Assembly: GCA_965222105.1 (NCBI GenBank)
Contig: CBDCTQ010000035.1
Location: forward strand, 6,283 to 70,282
Direction: 5' to 3'
Length of the DNA: 64,000 nucleotides
From: CALGLS01 sp965222105
GTDB taxonomy: Bacteria; Bacteroidota; Bacteroidia; Chitinophagales; Saprospiraceae
The position numbers and the translations under genes are program-made. The notes under the pieces are model-generated. The model had not been told where the DNA came from. It made no database searches and worked only from the letters and a program-made list of their open reading frames with translations. This document shows, piece by piece, positions 8,382 through 18,212 of this stretch; positions within the stretch are counted from its first letter, which is position 1, and the number at the start of each line of letters is the position of its first letter.

Positions 8382-11300
8382 ATGAATTACAAAAAAAATG
8401 TTCCCTTACTTTTTTTCCTGCTGCTTTGCCTTTTGACCAAAAGCCAGGATATCACCGCCATTCGCGATGCAGCGAGAACGGCGTTTTTGAAGGATGCTGA
8501 TGGAAATCAACTTCATTATCAAAACATCCTAATCGATTTGCAACCAAATGGAAAATTTGACGAACTTGTTGATTATCCATCGCACAATTTCAATGAAAGA
8601 CATTTGAAACTACTGGTTGAGTTGACCCAAGCCAGAGCCAGAAAACAGGACGATCCTTCGTTGTTTCCCAACATCACTTTGATGACTTTACAAACCGAAA
8701 TTCTAAATGGTCTAAACTGGTGGTACCAAAATGTAGATTACTACGATCATGCAGCTGGTAGCAACGGGCATCCCCCCGTCGGCTGGTGGAAAAACGAGAT
8801 CGGCAAGCAGCGGGAGTTGCAAAAAATCAGTGTTTTGTTTTTCGATTTTTTGAGTGCCAATCCCCTCCCACAGCTTTCGGTTCCGATAGATCCCCCTGTG
8901 TATCCCATCTCACTGGTTTGTCAGAACCCTCCTGTGTCGGAGGTAATCACCGATCCAATTACCACGATCATAGATGCCATTAGTGCCGACTTTCAGGTAA
9001 ACATAGAAGAACTCGACGAACCAGAAAACCACGTGGGTGCCAACAAGGCCGATGTTGCAACCTCTATTGTAGCAAAAGGATTGTTGGAAAATTGTGCGAC
9101 TTATCTTGATTTGGGTAAAATGTACTTAGAGTGTGTGATGGATTTTACAACAGAGGATCAAAAATACGATGGAGTACGCGCTGACTATTCCTTCAATCAA
9201 CACAACAAAGAGAATACGTCTGGTGATCGCAGAGCCTTATTGTATTCCGGCGGATACGGCATGTCTTTTATGCACAACGTTGCCGTTTGGGGAGCAGCAT
9301 TTACAGGCGATCCGAATGGTTATGATTATACACTAGAAGCCAGACAAAACTTTTTAAACTATGTCTTGGAAGGCTACCGCTGGATGGTCATTGGCAATAT
9401 GACCGATTACAGTGCCAATGGGCTAGACATCGCCAAGAAATATCCCCGCAGTAATGTGAGAATTTCCGACGAAGATATGGAATTACTGCTTGACATGTTT
9501 CCTGGGAATGCAGACCTGACAACAATGCAATCCGAGCTGGGAGGAAATCAAAGTTTTGGAGGTCGGCATCACAAACACTTCTGGATTTCCGATTACGTTA
9601 GCCATCAGGAAGCCGGATATTTTTCTTCCCTCCATATGTGTTCTGACAGAAGCCTGGGAACGGAAACCAACAGTGCTCAGGATGAAAACAAACGAGGCTT
9701 TTGGCTACCTTATGGCTGCACTTTTATTTACAGGACTGGAGATGAATATATACGATTACTGCCCAATGGGGATCCGGAAGATTCAGACGATTATGAAAAT
9801 ATTTTCCCTTTTTGGGATTGGTCGTATGTGCCGGGTGTGACTTGCCCTGTGCTGTCCGCTGAAAATCTTTTACCCGTCAAAAACAAGAATGATGGAACGG
9901 GTAATACACAAGAGGAAATGTTCGTGGGCAATGCGAGCAATGATCAACATGGTGTTTCAACGATGATTTTAGATAAAGACTACCCGGGAGGCAACGTATT
10001 GGCCAAAAAAGCCTGGTTTCATTTCGGAGATGAAGTCATTGCCTTGGGGGCAGATATAACAGATAATGGTCAAATGCATACCACAGTCAACCAATCGTTA
10101 CTGGAAGGAAGTGTAAGCTACGAATATGAAAGTTCGGCAGCGGACGTGCCAGCAGAATCGACAGATTTTTCCGCCAATACAGATTATGTCTCCCATGATG
10201 GTATTGCTTATATTTTTCCTACTGATCCGACCCATTTCCCCGATGGTCAGGTTGTACACATAAGTAATTTCGCCCAACCCGGTGATTGGAGTTACATTGA
10301 TGATTGTGAAGATAATATGGGTACCCCCGGAAATGAGTGTGCAGCCTCCGTCAGCGGAGACCTATCCGTTTTTAGGACTTGGATCGACCATACGGGTAAT
10401 AACTCCAATGCTTATTATTATATCATAGCCCCGGGTCAAGATGCAGCCACCTATGCAAATTCCAACCCTATCACCTTATTGCATAATACCGGTGAGATCC
10501 AAGCCGTAAGAAAAGAAGGTACTGCCAACACTGATCTGGCAGGAATCGTGTACTATCCAGACGGATTCACCAAAACGGCTGTAGACATAGGCCATTGCAT
10601 CACCCTGTTCGCAGATCAGCCTTGTGCTATTCTGTACGACGAAGAAAACCAGGAGATTTGTGTTACCTCTCCTGACAGGAGTCAAGGCACCATCAACCTG
10701 ACTATTGTAACACCTGACGGAGTAGAAGAAAAAGCATTTACGATCATAAATGACGGCACGGTTGAACCCGTGGATTGTCAGATGATCAATTCCCTCCCAA
10801 ACGAGGGTTGTAATAGCCTGGCCGATTTTGAGGGTGGTCAGGTTGAGTGCACAGAAGATGTAGTCTTTACCAGTCTACATGATTTAAGTTTTTCTCCTTT
10901 TATTTCTCATGAATGGTATGTTGATGGTACCCTTTTTAGTCAACAGCCTAGCCCCCCTCCCTCAAGCGTTACTAGCTCTAACTTTCTAGGTAATGATGGG
11001 GACGGAGGAACTTTCGAAATTACCCATGAGGTCTATTACAATGACGGTTCTAATATTGTCTTAATATCCAGTGTTACCAAACCAGTCGAGCTTTATGCGA
11101 TAGATGATATTGATCCGGTTATACCAAGTGGTTATACTGAATGGAAAAGTTCTGATCCGCAAGGAGCATTTCGCTTTATTATTGGAACGCTTACGATAAG
11201 CCCGGACGCTCATCTTGAAATTGATTCGGATGTGACTGTTATTTTTTGCGGTAGCGACTCCAAACTTCTAATCCAATCGGGAAATGAAATTACCACCGGA

Positions 11301-13463
11301 GGAAAAGTAACCCTACATGGTGTACTTACCGACTTCAACGACCAAACCTGGGTGGGTGTACAGGTGGAGGGCATATCCAGCCAGGCACAGGGGCCACTAA
11401 ATTCCACCGATCAGGGATGGTTCTCCGGGCAACCGAATTCAGTAATTGAAAATGCCTATACCGGAGTTCGGAATTATGCTGGTAGTATTTCACAGAACTC
11501 GGGAGGCATCATCCAATGTCTTGGTACCCAATTTATTAATAACAGAAAAAGTGTAGAACTTTTCAGATACCAAAACTTCAATCCCAATATACCCTGGCAA
11601 ATTGCCAATGATTACAGTCGGTTTAGAAATTGTCAATTCACGATAAATGACGATTACCTATACCAGCTATCGTACCTCTATTTAATGCATTTGTCTGAAG
11701 TTCAGGGAATAAAGATAGAAGGTTGTGCTTTTACCAACAATATGACAACAGTAAGTGATGATATAGCAGACTATGGCGTAGGAATAGTTGCAGCGCAGGC
11801 CAATTTTAGGGCAGGGCCTTATTGTAATAGCAACCCACCTTCCATTCCCTGCCCCGATGAAATTGATTGTGAATTCAACAACCTGGGCTATGGTGTTTAC
11901 ACTATTAATAAATGGCAGAATAGAACGTATTCCGTTCAAAAGTCAGAGTTCAACAATTGCTTTGTAGGCATTCGCAACAGAAGAGTGACCGGCGCCGAAA
12001 TACTATTCAATAGCTTTAACCTGGGTACCTTGCCTGAAAACAGCATGGGCGATCCCACTCAGTCTGGCATCTGCTTTGAAGGATCAATAGCGGATTTCGA
12101 CTGTCAGGAAAACAGTTTTGTTAATACCACAGCTGCTCCTACCGACCATAAAACAGTGGGCGTTTACAGTAAAAATACGGAGCAAACAAATAAAGCCGTC
12201 AGACGCAATACATTTATCGGGTTGGATAGAGGTAATTTGGCCGTTGGGAACAATGGCAATAATCAATACGCTGATGGTGCCAGAGGATTGACCTTCCTGT
12301 GCAATACCAACAAAGATGTACAAACGAACGGCTTTGATATCGATGTAGCCGAAGAAGACGGTATGCCTCCAAGTGTTGTTCGTCTGGAGCAGGGCTTTGC
12401 TGATATGGATAACGGCGTGGACCTGGCTGCCGCCAATACTTTTTCTGATGTTCTAACTACTGCTTCTGGCTTCGCCAACACCGGCCCCGGCCCCGTAATC
12501 AATTACTGGGTAGATCCGATTGACCCCGTGATGCCTACCGTTTTTCCTGCTGGAAGTGTAGTGCCCGCTCCAAAGATGGCAAACACCTGTCCGGCTGACT
12601 ATTGTTACCCTCCTTGCAATGTCGAGACGTTAGTGATCGGAGATGTAAAATCGGAATACTATTCGACCAAAGCATCCTACCTGGCATTGAAGGCCGACTA
12701 CGAAAACAATCCTACACAACAAGCGGCCAGTACCCTTGCAAGCTATAGGGTAAAATTGGATAAATCGGCATATATAGTCGTGAAGTATTACCTGGAGGAT
12801 ACCCTAAACTACAATCAGGACAGCCTTTTCACCTGGATTGGAAATCTGGATTTTATAGGGGCACAGCTTTGGTTATCGAATGAGTATTTGGCTATGGGAG
12901 ATGTCAATCAAGCTCTGGCCACCCTGGATGCCATTCCTCTCAACTTTACGTTATCAACTGAACAAACAGCGGATCTGGCTAATTACCGGGCCGTGACCAA
13001 CTCGTTGATAGGGGAAGAACTGGATAACCTCAGCAATGTGGCCCTAGACAATCTTCGGACCTACGACAAATCAGGTGGCCAAACAGAGGTGTGGGTTCAA
13101 AACATTCTCACAGATTATGGTGCCCATTATCCGCCGGAGTATTTCTTTACCGAACAAAGTGCTGGCCAGAACAGCAAGCCCGAAGAGGAAGAAATTTCTC
13201 CTGCAATAAAGTCGTATTTGACGGTATCTCCCAATCCAGCCAAAGACGTAGTAACTTTTAAAACCTATTTGACTGGAGAGGAAGGAATGGGTAATTTAGA
13301 GGTCCGAGATTTGAGTGGCAGACTAGTACACATGGTTTCAGGCATAACTGGCATTCAATCTATAAGATGGGAAACAGTCGGCTTGCCGTCGGGCATTTAT
13401 TTTTATCAGCTACGCACGAAGTCTGGTATTTTGCAAAGCGGTAAAGTGATCCTGAGTAAATAA
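8382..13463 (+). CDS. family 8 polysaccharide lyase with beta-helix region and T9SS domain
   Basis: The gene encodes 1693 aa with a signal peptide (MNYKKNVPLLFFLLLCLLTKSQ). Residues about 25-780 match polysaccharide lyase family 8 (hyaluronate, chondroitin AC or xanthan lyases). The visible features are an alpha-toroid with NLNWWYQN-like helices, SFNQHN (about residue 270, candidate catalytic His) and YSGGYG (about 286, candidate catalytic Tyr). HKHFWISDY, RGFWLPYGCTFIY and the PGVTCPV loop follow. The His and Tyr motifs are farther apart than in characterised lyases. The region about 930-1400 is beta-strand rich, with short repeated segments typical of right-handed beta-helices (FINNRKSVELF, CEFNNLGYGVYTIN). 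The C-terminus is a T9SS type A sorting domain (LTVSPNPAKDVVTFK ... SGIYFYQLRTKSG). A role in surface or secreted degradation of uronic-acid polysaccharides by beta-elimination is family knowledge; the substrate is unknown. Confidence 0.8.
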   Translation: MNYKKNVPLLFFLLLCLLTKSQDITAIRDAARTAFLKDADGNQLHYQNILIDLQPNGKFDELVDYPSHNFNERHLKLLVELTQARARKQDDPSLFPNITLMTLQTEILNGLNWWYQNVDYYDHAAGSNGHPPVGWWKNEIGKQRELQKISVLFFDFLSANPLPQLSVPIDPPVYPISLVCQNPPVSEVITDPITTIIDAISADFQVNIEELDEPENHVGANKADVATSIVAKGLLENCATYLDLGKMYLECVMDFTTEDQKYDGVRADYSFNQHNKENTSGDRRALLYSGGYGMSFMHNVAVWGAAFTGDPNGYDYTLEARQNFLNYVLEGYRWMVIGNMTDYSANGLDIAKKYPRSNVRISDEDMELLLDMFPGNADLTTMQSELGGNQSFGGRHHKHFWISDYVSHQEAGYFSSLHMCSDRSLGTETNSAQDENKRGFWLPYGCTFIYRTGDEYIRLLPNGDPEDSDDYENIFPFWDWSYVPGVTCPVLSAENLLPVKNKNDGTGNTQEEMFVGNASNDQHGVSTMILDKDYPGGNVLAKKAWFHFGDEVIALGADITDNGQMHTTVNQSLLEGSVSYEYESSAADVPAESTDFSANTDYVSHDGIAYIFPTDPTHFPDGQVVHISNFAQPGDWSYIDDCEDNMGTPGNECAASVSGDLSVFRTWIDHTGNNSNAYYYIIAPGQDAATYANSNPITLLHNTGEIQAVRKEGTANTDLAGIVYYPDGFTKTAVDIGHCITLFADQPCAILYDEENQEICVTSPDRSQGTINLTIVTPDGVEEKAFTIINDGTVEPVDCQMINSLPNEGCNSLADFEGGQVECTEDVVFTSLHDLSFSPFISHEWYVDGTLFSQQPSPPPSSVTSSNFLGNDGDGGTFEITHEVYYNDGSNIVLISSVTKPVELYAIDDIDPVIPSGYTEWKSSDPQGAFRFIIGTLTISPDAHLEIDSDVTVIFCGSDSKLLIQSGNEITTGGKVTLHGVLTDFNDQTWVGVQVEGISSQAQGPLNSTDQGWFSGQPNSVIENAYTGVRNYAGSISQNSGGIIQCLGTQFINNRKSVELFRYQNFNPNIPWQIANDYSRFRNCQFTINDDYLYQLSYLYLMHLSEVQGIKIEGCAFTNNMTTVSDDIADYGVGIVAAQANFRAGPYCNSNPPSIPCPDEIDCEFNNLGYGVYTINKWQNRTYSVQKSEFNNCFVGIRNRRVTGAEILFNSFNLGTLPENSMGDPTQSGICFEGSIADFDCQENSFVNTTAAPTDHKTVGVYSKNTEQTNKAVRRNTFIGLDRGNLAVGNNGNNQYADGARGLTFLCNTNKDVQTNGFDIDVAEEDGMPPSVVRLEQGFADMDNGVDLAAANTFSDVLTTASGFANTGPGPVINYWVDPIDPVMPTVFPAGSVVPAPKMANTCPADYCYPPCNVETLVIGDVKSEYYSTKASYLALKADYENNPTQQAASTLASYRVKLDKSAYIVVKYYLEDTLNYNQDSLFTWIGNLDFIGAQLWLSNEYLAMGDVNQALATLDAIPLNFTLSTEQTADLANYRAVTNSLIGEELDNLSNVALDNLRTYDKSGGQTEVWVQNILTDYGAHYPPEYFFTEQSAGQNSKPEEEEISPAIKSYLTVSPNPAKDVVTFKTYLTGEEGMGNLEVRDLSGRLVHMVSGITGIQSIRWETVGLPSGIYFYQLRTKSGILQSGKVILSK

Positions 13464-13474
13464 CAACTGAATAT

Positions 13475-13512
13475 CTACCGCCCTGCTGACATTTGTCAGC
13501 AGGGTAGGTTTT
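13475..13512 (+). terminator. terminator after the polysaccharide lyase
   Basis: A perfect 10-bp stem, CCCTGCTGAC ATTT GTCAGCAGGG (13481-13490 with 13495-13504), is followed by TAGGTTTTG. It starts about 20 bases after the stop codon. Confidence 0.75.
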
Positions 13513-13547
13513 GAATTGCACGATTACAATTTTATAACAATAAATAC

Positions 13548-14349
13548 ATGAAAATAATGACAAAAGGTTCGACTTCTGCTTTTATGGTAGATGTAACCTT
13601 TATCAGCGATACAGTTGTTTTTACCAATTGTGCAAATTCTTTCAGGGGCTGGAACGAACACCATAACAATTGACTGTCATGGTATGGCAACCGGCGGAAC
13701 CATTTGCGTGAACGCCATCAATGAATGCGGGAGTAGTCCACCCAACTTTATGAAGGTGACGGTAGACCTAGGCAAGGAATCAGACATCCACGACAACGCC
13801 TCCAATTGCAATACTGCCGATGAAATATTATTTTTCTGCACCTATACCGCCGGAGATGGCGATGGTTATTATTCCGACGAAGACTGCGACGATACAAATG
13901 CAGCTGTTAATCCGGGGCAAATGGAGGTTGTTTACAATGGAATAGATGATGATTGCGATCAAGCAACTTTAGATGATGACCTGGACGGGGATGGATTCAT
14001 ACTGTCAGAAGACTGCGATGATGAAAATGCCACCATCAACCCAAGTGCAGAAGATATTCCCAACAATGGGATTGATGAAAATTGCGATGGGCTGGATAGT
14101 TTGGTTAATACCAATTATCATCCAACAATACAACCACAAATATATCCCAATCCCACCAAAGGAGCAATCACCATTCGTCTACTGGAACAGAAAGGGGCCA
14201 CCATAGACATAAGAGATGTATTCGGTAAGCTGCTCCTCAAAGAAAAAACAAGTTCAAGCGCAACAGTCGACCTATCCCCATACCCCGATGGAGTATACTT
14301 GCTTTTTGTGGGAAACGGATACGCGAGTTTGGTCCGAATTGGTACTTAA
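13548..14349 (+). pseudogene. decayed T9SS surface protein with MopE-type metal-binding motifs
   Basis: This is the remnant of a relative of the genes at 323 and 5430. An ATG at 13548 opens a short frame that resembles their Ig-like region (VDVTFISDTVVFTNC) and then loses phase. The frame from about 13615 (TTG) continues with ILSGAGTNTITIDCHGMATGGTICVNAINECGS, matching the paralogs' ILSGAGTN...ICVNALNECGS. Two repeats then follow, DGDGYYSDEDCDDTNAAVNPG and DGDGFILSEDCDDENATINPS, each with NGIDxxCD. This is the acidic calcium/metal-binding motif of MopE-like proteins. The end is a T9SS sorting domain (YPNPTKGAITIRLL ... YPDGVYLLFVG). The propeller part and signal peptide are missing, so the product is unlikely to be exported. 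Confidence 0.7.
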
Positions 14350-14424
14350 ATATAGATAATACAGGAAGACGCAATATTGTTTTTTCCTGCGAGTGAAAAA
14401 GAACAGGGGGTGTAAAGGGTCACC

Positions 14425-14670
14425 TTATTCTTCTTTGATTTTATCGGCCAATGCCTGGATGCGCTTGATGGATCGGGAACGTTTCAGAATCGGGTACTGA
14501 AAATCATAGGCTTCCTGCAGGATATTTCGACGCTCTTCCTTTTCGCACTCCCATTGTAATAACATTGAATCCAGAAATTGCAGATTATTAAGGATGACCA
14601 GCTCCAGCACCGATGCATAATCGCGCATATTCTTATCCGGCCGGTTTATCCGGGATTGAGTGCCCGCCAT
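14425..14670 (-). pseudogene. C-terminal fragment of the KilA-N protein (out of frame)
   Basis: This 81-codon frame overlaps the end of the KilA-N frame by 25 bases. Its sequence (NMRDYASVLELVILNNLQFLDSMLL...) is the helical tail that KilA-N proteins usually carry after WRALNP. The two frames therefore look like one gene split by a single frameshift near 14646-14660. I see no classical slippery heptamer there, so a mutation or sequence error is likelier than programmed frameshifting. Confidence 0.6.
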
Positions 14671-15308
14671 TGTTTAGCGGTAGTCTGAAACACAATTTCA
14701 TTAAGCAGGTCGGCTTCCGACTGAAAAGGCAGACGGCTTTTATAGGGCTGGGGCTGGCTGAGCAGTCGTTCATCGATCTGACTGAACATAGCCGATACCA
14801 GTAAGGAGTAATTACCCGCAGTCAAATAGCGTTTAAGATCATGCGGGTCACCGATCTGCAGGACGCGTTGCTGTTTAAGCTGCTGATATTCCTCCAGCAG
14901 GTTGATGTAAAATCCGGAATGGATGTAATTAGCGAAGTTCAGGGCAATGGTCACATGGGCATAGGTGCCGCCATAGCGCCCTCGCTGGACAATAAATCCT
15001 TTAGCGTTGGTATAGGCAATCCACTGGCCAGGTGAACCCTGATTTTTAACGAACATTTCTGCCAGATAGAGCGGATATCCTTTAAACACACTATCGGTAG
15101 TGCTTTTAAACTCAGCATTATATTTCATTTCCCACTCATAGAGAAAATCCATTTCCCGTCTGGTGTTGATCCAACTGCGGATCGGGATGTCGGGCCGATC
15201 AGGGCTTTTATACCGGGCCAGATCGGTCAGACAAAAATAGTCGCTATTTTTGACGCGGATCACCCGCACTTTAGTGTTAAAGACAACAATTTCCGCTTTG
15301 TGTTCCAT
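14646..15308 (-). CDS. KilA-N domain DNA-binding protein, frameshifted at the 3' end
   Basis: The frame encodes 220 aa from ATG 15308 (MEHKAEIVVFNTK), with a possible upstream start at 15356. The KilA-N domain spans about residues 5-140: YFCLTDLARYK, IRSWINTRREMDFLYEWE and the glycine-rich core GRYGGTYAHVTIALNFANYIHSGF. These domains bind DNA and are common in phages, islands and plasmids, where some act as antirepressors. The C-terminal tail expected after WRALNPG is found in another frame at 14425-14670. The gene lies between T9SS genes and a small recombinase, consistent with a mobile-island passenger. Whether the shortened product is functional is unknown. Confidence 0.7.
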   Translation of the reverse strand: MEHKAEIVVFNTKVRVIRVKNSDYFCLTDLARYKSPDRPDIPIRSWINTRREMDFLYEWEMKYNAEFKSTTDSVFKGYPLYLAEMFVKNQGSPGQWIAYTNAKGFIVQRGRYGGTYAHVTIALNFANYIHSGFYINLLEEYQQLKQQRVLQIGDPHDLKRYLTAGNYSLLVSAMFSQIDERLLSQPQPYKSRLPFQSEADLLNEIVFQTTAKQWRALNPG

Positions 15309-15681
15309 AGTGGAGGTTTTGAAAAAAGAGTCAGTGCGAGGCGTTTCATTTGTCAAATAAGTCCGCGTGTGAGCCTGTACGCACTAACCAGTACTCTGAT
15401 ATCAGTCACATCAGCCTCTTTATTGCTACTCTTTATTGCTAGTTAATTACTAATGGGAATCAGGGTTTGACCATTACATTTATTGAGCAGCCAGATATCA
15501 GGCCAAACCACTCGCATTAATTGCGTTTGAGGGCAGTCTGACCTCTGACAGTCCCGCCGTGGCGGGAACGATCTGACTTCTGACCGCTCAAAAGAGAATT
15601 TAACCCCTGATTCGCATTACTATTGTATAGTAATAACAGACACGATGCAAGGGGTAGGGGAGTCCTCGCCACCCAGCAATC
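15309..15681. other. intergenic region with a short hairpin
   Basis: No gene is recognised between the KilA-N gene and the recombinase. A perfect hairpin TCCCGCC GT GGCGGGA lies at about 15552-15567. Both flanking genes read leftwards, so this region would hold the KilA-N promoter and the recombinase 3' end. Confidence 0.4.
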
Positions 15682-16257
15682 TCACTCCCACAGTCTCGCA
15701 GCGAGATTGCGTTCTTCATGGCCCATAGCGTTGGCATAGATGGCCGTATTTTCTAACCGTTTATGCCCCATCCATTTTTGTAGCATGTTGAGCGGGATGC
15801 TTTTATCGAGACAGGCAATCGCAAACCCGTGCCGTAATCCTTTGGGTACCGCATGGACCCCCTGAAGCCCTGCAATCACCATCAGCTCTTTGATCGTCCG
15901 GTAACCGGTCTGTCGTGTCCAGCTCCATATTCTGCTGTCACGGCCTTTGCTGCGACGTTGCTGCTTGCGAAGATCGAAAGCTTTGTCAAGCGAGCGTATA
16001 AAATCATCCGATAGTGGTATTTGCCGGTAGACGGTTTTTTCCCGTTGCTTCAGGGTTCTGAACATCACGGTGCTGGCTGAAAAGTCAATGTCTTTTACTC
16101 GCAGGTTCAGGGCTTCGGAAATTCGACATCCGCTATGATACAGCATCAGCCCGAACATACGCTTATCTTTCGGCACCTGATCGGTTGCCTGTCGGAAGCG
16201 CTCACGCTCATTGGGCGTAAGGTATAGCCGGTTGCCCTGATCGTCGATTAAACTCAT
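15682..16257 (-). CDS. small tyrosine recombinase/integrase
   Basis: The gene encodes a 191-aa tyrosine recombinase consisting mainly of the catalytic domain. Visible active-site elements are HSGCRISEAL (arm Arg), GLRHGFAIACL (the K/HxxR region, with Lys in place of the first His), KWMGHKRLENTAIYANA (second His and the nucleophile Tyr). The start at 16257 (MSLIDDQ) is preferred over 16320. A match to the Bacteroidota -7 box (TACCTTTG on the minus strand, plus coordinates 16296-16303) lies between them and would place transcription start downstream of 16320. There is no N-terminal SAM-like arm-binding domain of usual size, as in small XerD-like or cassette-type recombinases. Its target site is unknown. 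Confidence 0.8.
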   Translation of the reverse strand: MSLIDDQGNRLYLTPNERERFRQATDQVPKDKRMFGLMLYHSGCRISEALNLRVKDIDFSASTVMFRTLKQREKTVYRQIPLSDDFIRSLDKAFDLRKQQRRSKGRDSRIWSWTRQTGYRTIKELMVIAGLQGVHAVPKGLRHGFAIACLDKSIPLNMLQKWMGHKRLENTAIYANAMGHEERNLAARLWE

Positions 16258-16295
16258 TTTGTTACAGTTTTTATCGTATTCAGTAACATTTTTGG

Positions 16296-16303
16296 CAAAG
16301 GTA
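16296..16303 (-). promoter_or_regulatory. Bacteroidota -7 promoter box for the small recombinase
   Basis: The minus strand reads TACCTTTG, an exact match to TAnnTTTG, about 33 bases before ATG 16257. I saw no clear -33 TTTG at ideal spacing. Confidence 0.5.
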
Positions 16304-16635
16304 ACAAATATGAATGTCACTTTACCTGATAAATGATCCCGTTTTTGACACGATAAATGAGCCTAATGGTGAGATATGGGTTAGACGTTTCGTATCCTTG
16401 CGTCCAATGAAACAGAACCATCTATTCCGTTTCGTTTTCCTAGAGCAGAACCGACATGGCCGCCATCCCTTCTGGTTATATTCCGGTATTACTTCATGGA
16501 GGCTGTCACTTTATATGGTGTTTGAACCGGTTCTTTATACGATGTAGAGGGCCAGGAGGCGTATCTAGGTTTATGCTTGAAAATGACCCAATTCCATATT
16601 GGGGTCAAAACTCTAAAGTTTTCATTTCATCGATT
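16304..16635. other. region without a recognised gene
   Basis: Short open frames here have no recognisable motif or ribosome-binding context. The stretch lies between the recombinase promoter and the left end of an IS5-like element and is probably debris from earlier insertions. Confidence 0.4.
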
Positions 16636-16744
16636 AGAGTTTATTCTAAAAAAAATCTGACCGCGCGCGCCTGCGTATGTGCGTGAGCGCGTACGCGAAT
16701 AGTCAATAATTTTGAAATTTCATAATAATTCGCCATAATGTTGG

Positions 16745-16793
16745 ATGAATTATCAAAATATTAGAAATCGAGCGAATCAGTTCGAAAGCGTAA
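16745..16793 (+). pseudogene. 5' end of the IS5-like transposase, cut off by IS4-like copy 2
   Basis: The codons MNYQNIRNRANQFESV begin at ATG 16745. They continue in frame with TSLKTEEFDCLL at 18213 once the IS element and one copy of the 9-bp duplication (AAAGCGTAA) are removed. The join aligns with the N-terminus of the intact relative at 25677 (MNVTKILENPAQFLALTSLTIEEF). Confidence 0.8.
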
Positions 16794-18203
16794 CAGCAAT
16801 TCTCGGTTTAGAATAAAATTTGGAAAAAAAAAGATTAAAGTGATAAAATGCGTCCAAAAAATAGAATGATAGACAAATTAATCACTCAGGTAGGTGAATT
16901 TTTCACCAAAATCAAAGACCACAGACGAAACAATGCCCACTACAAATTAAGTGATTGTCTGAAAGGAGCCTTCGCCATGTTTAGCTTGAAAGATCCTTCT
17001 TTGCTGGTATTCAGGAAGAATTACGAACAGAGAGGGGCGAACCTTCAACGGATATTCGGGCTTGATTCCATTGCAGAAGACACTGCTCTGCGTCAAGCTA
17101 TAGATGGGGTTTCGCCGGAATCCTTCCATGGTCTTTTTCCTCAATTGGTACAAACAGTTAAGGATGAAGGTATTTGGGAATCGCGTAAAGTCCTTGGCAA
17201 ATTTATATCTATTAGTGTAGATGGCAGCGGTCTTTATTGTTCAGGAAAAAAATCGTGTGAACATTGTATGATTAAAAACCTGAAAAATGGCCAACAACAG
17301 TTTTACCATCAAAAACTGGCAGCAGTGCAAATGCACCCTGATGTAAAAACGGTTTTTCCATTAGGTACAGAAGCTATTGTCAAACAAGACGGAGCTACTA
17401 AAAACGACTGTGAGCAAAACGCAGCAAAACGTCTTTTGCCCAGAATTAGTACTCAGTTTGCCACGGATTTGATCCTTTATGTGATGGATGCTTTATACGC
17501 CACCGGCCCGATGATAAAACTGATTAAGTCGTTGAATGCCAGCTTCTTAATTGGTGTCAAAGAAGGATATGTTTTGATCCAGGCAGATCAATTGGCGGCA
17601 AAAAATCAATTGAATCAAGCCGTTTGGTCGGATGGCAAAACAAAAGGAGTTGCAAAATTTGCCAATGGATTAATTCTCAACGGACAGCATCAGGATACAT
17701 TGGTCAACTATGTGGCTTATGAGCAAGTCAATATCGCCACAGAAAAAGTAATTTATTCTAACAGTTGGATTACAGATATTGAAATCACTGATGACAATGT
17801 TAGAGAATTGGTCAAAGTCGGTCGCTCTCGATGGAAAATTGAAAACGAAACATTCAATACGCTGAAAAATCAGGGCTACCATTTGGAGCATAGCTATGGG
17901 CACGGTAAAAAATATTTAGCGACCAATTTTGCCATTTTGATGTTCATCGCTTTTTTAGTAGACCAAATAGCTCAGGCACTATCCTATGCTTTTAGAACGG
18001 CATGGGAATATTGCAAAACCAAAAAGCTGCTTTGGGAAAAAACCCGCCAGGTCTTTGATTTATTACCCGCAAAGTCAATGAACGCTATTTATCGCTTTAT
18101 TGCCAAAGGACGCCAAATCCAGTACCCTTTATTAGAATAATGTTTGGTTTGGCGGTAATCCGCCATCTGTTTTCAGTAGATTGTTTTAAACCGAGAATTG
18201 CTG
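16794..18203 (+). mobile_element. IS4-like insertion sequence, copy 2
   Basis: The element is 1410 bp, with the same terminal repeats as copy 1. It is one base longer because of an extra A in the A tract before the transposase start. The 9-bp target duplication AAAGCGTAA is at 16785-16793 and 18204-18212. It sits inside the IS5-like transposase gene. Confidence 0.95.
16848..18140 (+). CDS. DDE transposase, IS4-like (copy 2)
   Basis: The 430-aa transposase is identical in sequence to the copies at 3079 and 52190. It has the DDE core (ISVDGSG, YVMDALYATG) and the RSRWKIENETFNTLK Glu region. The element around it has intact ends, so this copy is probably active. Its insertion inactivated the host IS5-like transposase. 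Confidence 0.93.
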   Translation: MRPKNRMIDKLITQVGEFFTKIKDHRRNNAHYKLSDCLKGAFAMFSLKDPSLLVFRKNYEQRGANLQRIFGLDSIAEDTALRQAIDGVSPESFHGLFPQLVQTVKDEGIWESRKVLGKFISISVDGSGLYCSGKKSCEHCMIKNLKNGQQQFYHQKLAAVQMHPDVKTVFPLGTEAIVKQDGATKNDCEQNAAKRLLPRISTQFATDLILYVMDALYATGPMIKLIKSLNASFLIGVKEGYVLIQADQLAAKNQLNQAVWSDGKTKGVAKFANGLILNGQHQDTLVNYVAYEQVNIATEKVIYSNSWITDIEITDDNVRELVKVGRSRWKIENETFNTLKNQGYHLEHSYGHGKKYLATNFAILMFIAFLVDQIAQALSYAFRTAWEYCKTKKLLWEKTRQVFDLLPAKSMNAIYRFIAKGRQIQYPLLE

Positions 18204-18212
18204 AAAGCGTAA

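Noticed and set aside
14646..14670. Programmed frameshift in the KilA-N gene
   Set aside because: No slippery heptamer or downstream stimulator is evident; a simple indel explains the two frames.
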